The notes beneath the pieces were generated by a model that saw nothing but the letters and a program-made list of their open reading frames with translations, was not told where the DNA came from and did not search any database. From Prinia subflava (Eukaryota; Chordata; Aves; Passeriformes; Cisticolidae): a stretch of DNA of 64,000 bases. Of the stretch, positions 60,861 through 64,000 are shown one piece after another (within the stretch, counting starts at the first letter, position 1; each line of letters begins with the position of its first letter). The stretch covers positions 9,786,501 through 9,850,500 of the forward strand of contig NC_086259.1 in the NCBI RefSeq assembly GCF_021018805.1, given 5' to 3'. Made by a program: the position numbers and the translations under genes.

Positions 60861-62724
60861 CAAACTTGAATACAGACTGAATTATTTCTTTATTTCTTTT
60901 AAAGTTTATTTTATTTTAAAGAAGCACAGAAAAGCTGCACCTGAAGATTGAGTCAGTCTTAGGCTAAAGAAACAACACTAAAGAATAACAAAAAGTGGTC
61001 TTAAAAAAAACATACAACCACCCATGAGAAAGTTTAGGTGTGCCCTTGTATCTCTCAGAGACCTCAAGAATCACCACCGACCTCTAAAAAATCAAAAGGA
61101 ATTGTTTCCAAGGCATCATCAAGTGTTTGACATGATCAGCCCAGATTATAGAAGAAAACTGTATTTTTTAGGCTTAAGGACATGCATTCTTTGAAATTTT
61201 ATAATGCAAATGAAGTTTTCTCATGACTTACTGAAGAAAATTCTCATTAATCCTTTTTAACAATGCCAAAGGTCACAAAATCTTGTGGAAAAACAGGGAA
61301 AAATGGTATTTGACCAGTGTCTGTTATAAATACATGAAAACAACCCAAAGTGTAAACAGGCAGGCAGCCCTTTGTTAAGCTGCAGGGACGTGTGGAACCC
61401 CTGCTCAGCATCCTCCTACCTGGGGGCTCATCCAGATCGCTTTCTGATGTCATTTGGGCCATCAAACAAAGACTTGACCAGCCCAGGACTGGAACTTGGG
61501 CAATTCCCATTCCGTGCCATTCTGCTGCCCTCAAACCCCGTTACGCTCGAGCATGTGAGACTAACCAGATCCGTCCTGATCTTTTGATCATTTATGCCAT
61601 TTTTGCTGTTTGCATTTCAGTAAATAAGCAACATCCCACCACTTCAGGCAGGGATTGAACAAAGAAAGAACTCTTTGGCCTGAGGACCACACAGATGACA
61701 TGTCAGGGAGGGAAACCAAAGCCCTGATAATTTATCCAGACCTCATGCCCATCTTTACATTTAGAAAGGCTCCCAACTAATAGGTAATACCTTTTACTGA
61801 CATTAGAACTACTTTCTACAGCTTATTAAAAGCAGTTAACTTAAACAGAAGAAACAGCAGGAAAAACCTTGCATTGGTGGCACTGCATAAGGTTTTGTGC
61901 TTTTGTAGGTGCAGAAAACACTCAAATTTCATCCACTTTCTGCACACCACAGTCTCACCTATTTTGCTTTGAGCAAGAATTCTTTTCCTTTCAAGTCTAT
62001 GAGGCTTTACATAAATAAATGAAATAAACATATTCTATTTTTGCTGAAAGATCATGGAGGGAGGCTACAAATATAGAATAATATTTATTTGCTAAGCAAA
62101 AGTGAACATCCCTGTAAACTTTTTCCCCTCTGCCTACCTCTCCTAATAATAATGAAAGTAAAAATTAGTCTAAAAAGACAAGAAACCAGGTACCTACAGT
62201 TATAAAGTCAGTGGCAAAGAAAGAACTAGGAAAAAAAGAAGGTTGTGAGCAATCAAAGCCATTTAGAAGTCAAAGTACAAGAGCGTGATAGAGAAATCAG
62301 AAGGGATCAGAGCACAATGAAGACAAGATGCATGTAATTAATGCTTGGAAAAACAAACGTGTTTACATCTGTGCCTCCCTCTAACTGTTGTGTACATGGT
62401 TTTGGTGTTTTTTAAATATGTTTATTCCTTTCTTGCCTTGATATTTAAGCACAGTGTAGTGGTCATGTATGAAAAGATATTCATAACTGAGATATGAAAA
62501 GGTTTCTGAAAAGCTGAATGAAGAAATCAGACTCTGGGTTCCAAGATTCCAAAGCTTCAGCTATCACATAAAGATAATTATATTCATCAGCACAGTAGCA
62601 GTGGTAGAAAAAGCAGCTTTAGGCTGCACTGCCACCACCCAGACAATCCCCACTGGGAAAAACAAGGAGATGGATTATTTAATCGGGTGGGTTTGCTCTT
62701 AGGTTTCAAGTAGTTTCAGAATCT
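60861..62724. other. Non-coding stretch with a GC-richer patch
   Basis: At 61370-61570 a GC-richer patch with a few CpGs (CCCCGTTACGCTCGAG) holds overlapping frames on both strands (61247-61534 minus; 61372-61587 and 61392-61658 plus). No translation shows a domain. The remainder is unique AT-rich DNA. Confidence 0.45.
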
Positions 62725-62760
62725 CAATAATAAATAAATAAATACATAAATAAATAAATT
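62725..62760 (+). repeat. (AAAT)n tetranucleotide microsatellite
   Basis: AATAATAAATAAATAAATA, a CAT interruption, and further AAATAAAT units. Likely polymorphic. Confidence 0.9.
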
Positions 62761-64000
62761 CTTTAGGATATATGTATGAGGGAACAGGATAACAATATTC
62801 TAATAAATGAATTGCCAATTAAAACTTTGTCTAATGAGATCCGTTACCAAAAAGGCTGGATGGGACAAGCTGGGTTCTTTGGGGGTACCCAAAGTTCTTG
62901 GTAAGTTTAGGAACTCAGCCACAGAAAGGTGAAAAAGAGATTCAAAGCAATATAAGAAAGAAAGATGCAAGCTTGCCTCATAATATTGATCTTTGTCATA
63001 ATTATTAAAAATATCACAGAATCCAAAGAATCCAATATAACAATTTTGCTAAAAGTAATAAAAAAATTGTAAAGTAAAATTGATTATCTCTGACACTATT
63101 TCAAATTAATTATATTGAAAAGTCTGACCTTGAACTTTCCTGTAATTTTGCTTTACTCAGTTTATGCATTTGCTTAAATTATAAATGTAACTTTTTTGTT
63201 GATTGTTCCAATTCACTTTGAATTCTAACTCCTTTTCAAAACAGTCCCTCCAGGTTTTGCAACCAAGACGTTTGGGCCAGGTATAGTGCCCATTTAAAAC
63301 CAGAGATGATGGAACAGCTGCTGTGGAACTGGTGGGAACTGGGATTTCTCTAGTGAATGTGCCTAACAGAATATTTTCATTTTTATAACACTGTATGTCA
63401 TCAATGTAAAAGGAAAGAGCAGTTCCCAAAACAATTTCTCTGACAGTCAAATGCACTATGACAACTTCCTAGCAACAAGTTTTCTGGTGAGAGAGGAGTT
63501 AAGTTTGGTCCCTCTGCTGCATTATTCAGGTACCAAACAATTCACTCCATTCAAAAGAGATAAAAAAAAATAGGGGGTTGTATTATTGGAGCAGACAATT
63601 CTGTGTTTGCACCATAAAACCTACCAGGAAGTTTTACATTCAGATTCTGCCCAGATTTACGCTCTGAGAAATGTGATTTAGGAAGAAAGCTGTGTGTGAA
63701 TGTTTCAGGCACATAACTTTTATGAAACCAGTGTTCTGCTGTCTGGAGTTGTGGCCTGGCTGTGTGAGACAAGTGGGGCAAAGACAAACTGAAGCTTTTC
63801 CTCCAAGTTCACTATTAATTACCCTTCTGCTCTGCCCACTCCCCATTTATCTCAAGTAAAATCATGTTAACGAGATGATTATACACCTATTTAAAGGAAT
63901 AAAAATATTTATTGTCTGAAACTCCATTAGGAGTGCCTGCTCAGGACTCTGACATGCTCTGCAGACACACACAGTAAGCTGTGAGCAGCAGCTTCGCAAA
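62761..64000. other. Non-coding stretch to the window end
   Basis: Unique AT-rich DNA. A 99-codon minus-strand frame (63157-63456) and two overlapping frames at 63551-63846 have no recognised domain. I see no gene edge at the window boundary. Confidence 0.45.

Noticed and set aside
63157..63456. 99-codon frame, minus strand, looked at as a possible retroviral fragment
   Set aside because: No recognisable retroviral motif, no LTRs, no neighbouring gag/pol-like frames.
1..64000. Search for tRNA, rRNA, snRNA, microRNA hairpins and CRISPR-like arrays
   Set aside because: No cloverleaf with A/B boxes, no rRNA core, no regular spacer-repeat array, and no 60-80-base hairpin of microRNA shape was noticed by eye; computed folding was not possible.

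Overview
The window looks like a gene desert from a vertebrate nuclear genome, most likely a bird. It is AT-rich (GC in the high thirties by eye, not computed) and CpG-poor. Open frames are short and scattered at random on both strands. Interspersed repeats are very sparse: the one fragment I can attach to a family is a short stretch resembling the 3' end of a CR1 LINE (3010-3033), which fits a bird or other sauropsid. I see no rRNA, tRNA, CRISPR array, operon-like packing or other prokaryotic signature. I found no intact protein-coding gene.

The best coding signal is a broken one on the minus strand, 45604-46936. One block of about 870 bases encodes a leucine-rich, all-helical protein resembling HEAT/armadillo solenoids, but it needs two frame changes and carries one in-frame stop. 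It ends at a splice-donor-like site. A possible last exon and an AATAAA signal lie beyond it, and a possible short upstream exon with a good donor lies before it. I read it as a pseudogene, or a real gene damaged by assembly indels. I could not name the family.

The rest appears to be non-coding, with islands that look like long-range regulatory elements: retained CpGs in AT-rich DNA, clustered homeodomain, SOX, TCF, nuclear-receptor and MEIS-type sites, and little simple repeat. The densest group runs from 8.5 to 14 kb, with a small CpG-rich block at 12.93-13.08 kb and a perfect 10-bp-arm inverted repeat at 13442-13462. Others lie at 25.3, 27.6-27.9, 28.9, 30.2, 30.8-31.1, 32.4, 33.4-34.0, 38.9-39.9, 48.3, 49.9, 50.6, 51.1, 53.5, 58.4, 59.5 and 60.6-60.85 kb. 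Conservation cannot be seen from one sequence, so these are candidates only.

Small repeats include a 39-bp tandem duplication (4749-4826), an (AACT)n tract (31711-31742), an AAAT-type tract (62725-62760), a TA/CA tract (47752-47800), a pair of overlapping perfect AT hairpins (40556-40618) and a 22-bp perfect palindrome (19336-19357). If the regulatory reading is right, the DNA would act at a distance on a developmental gene outside the window.
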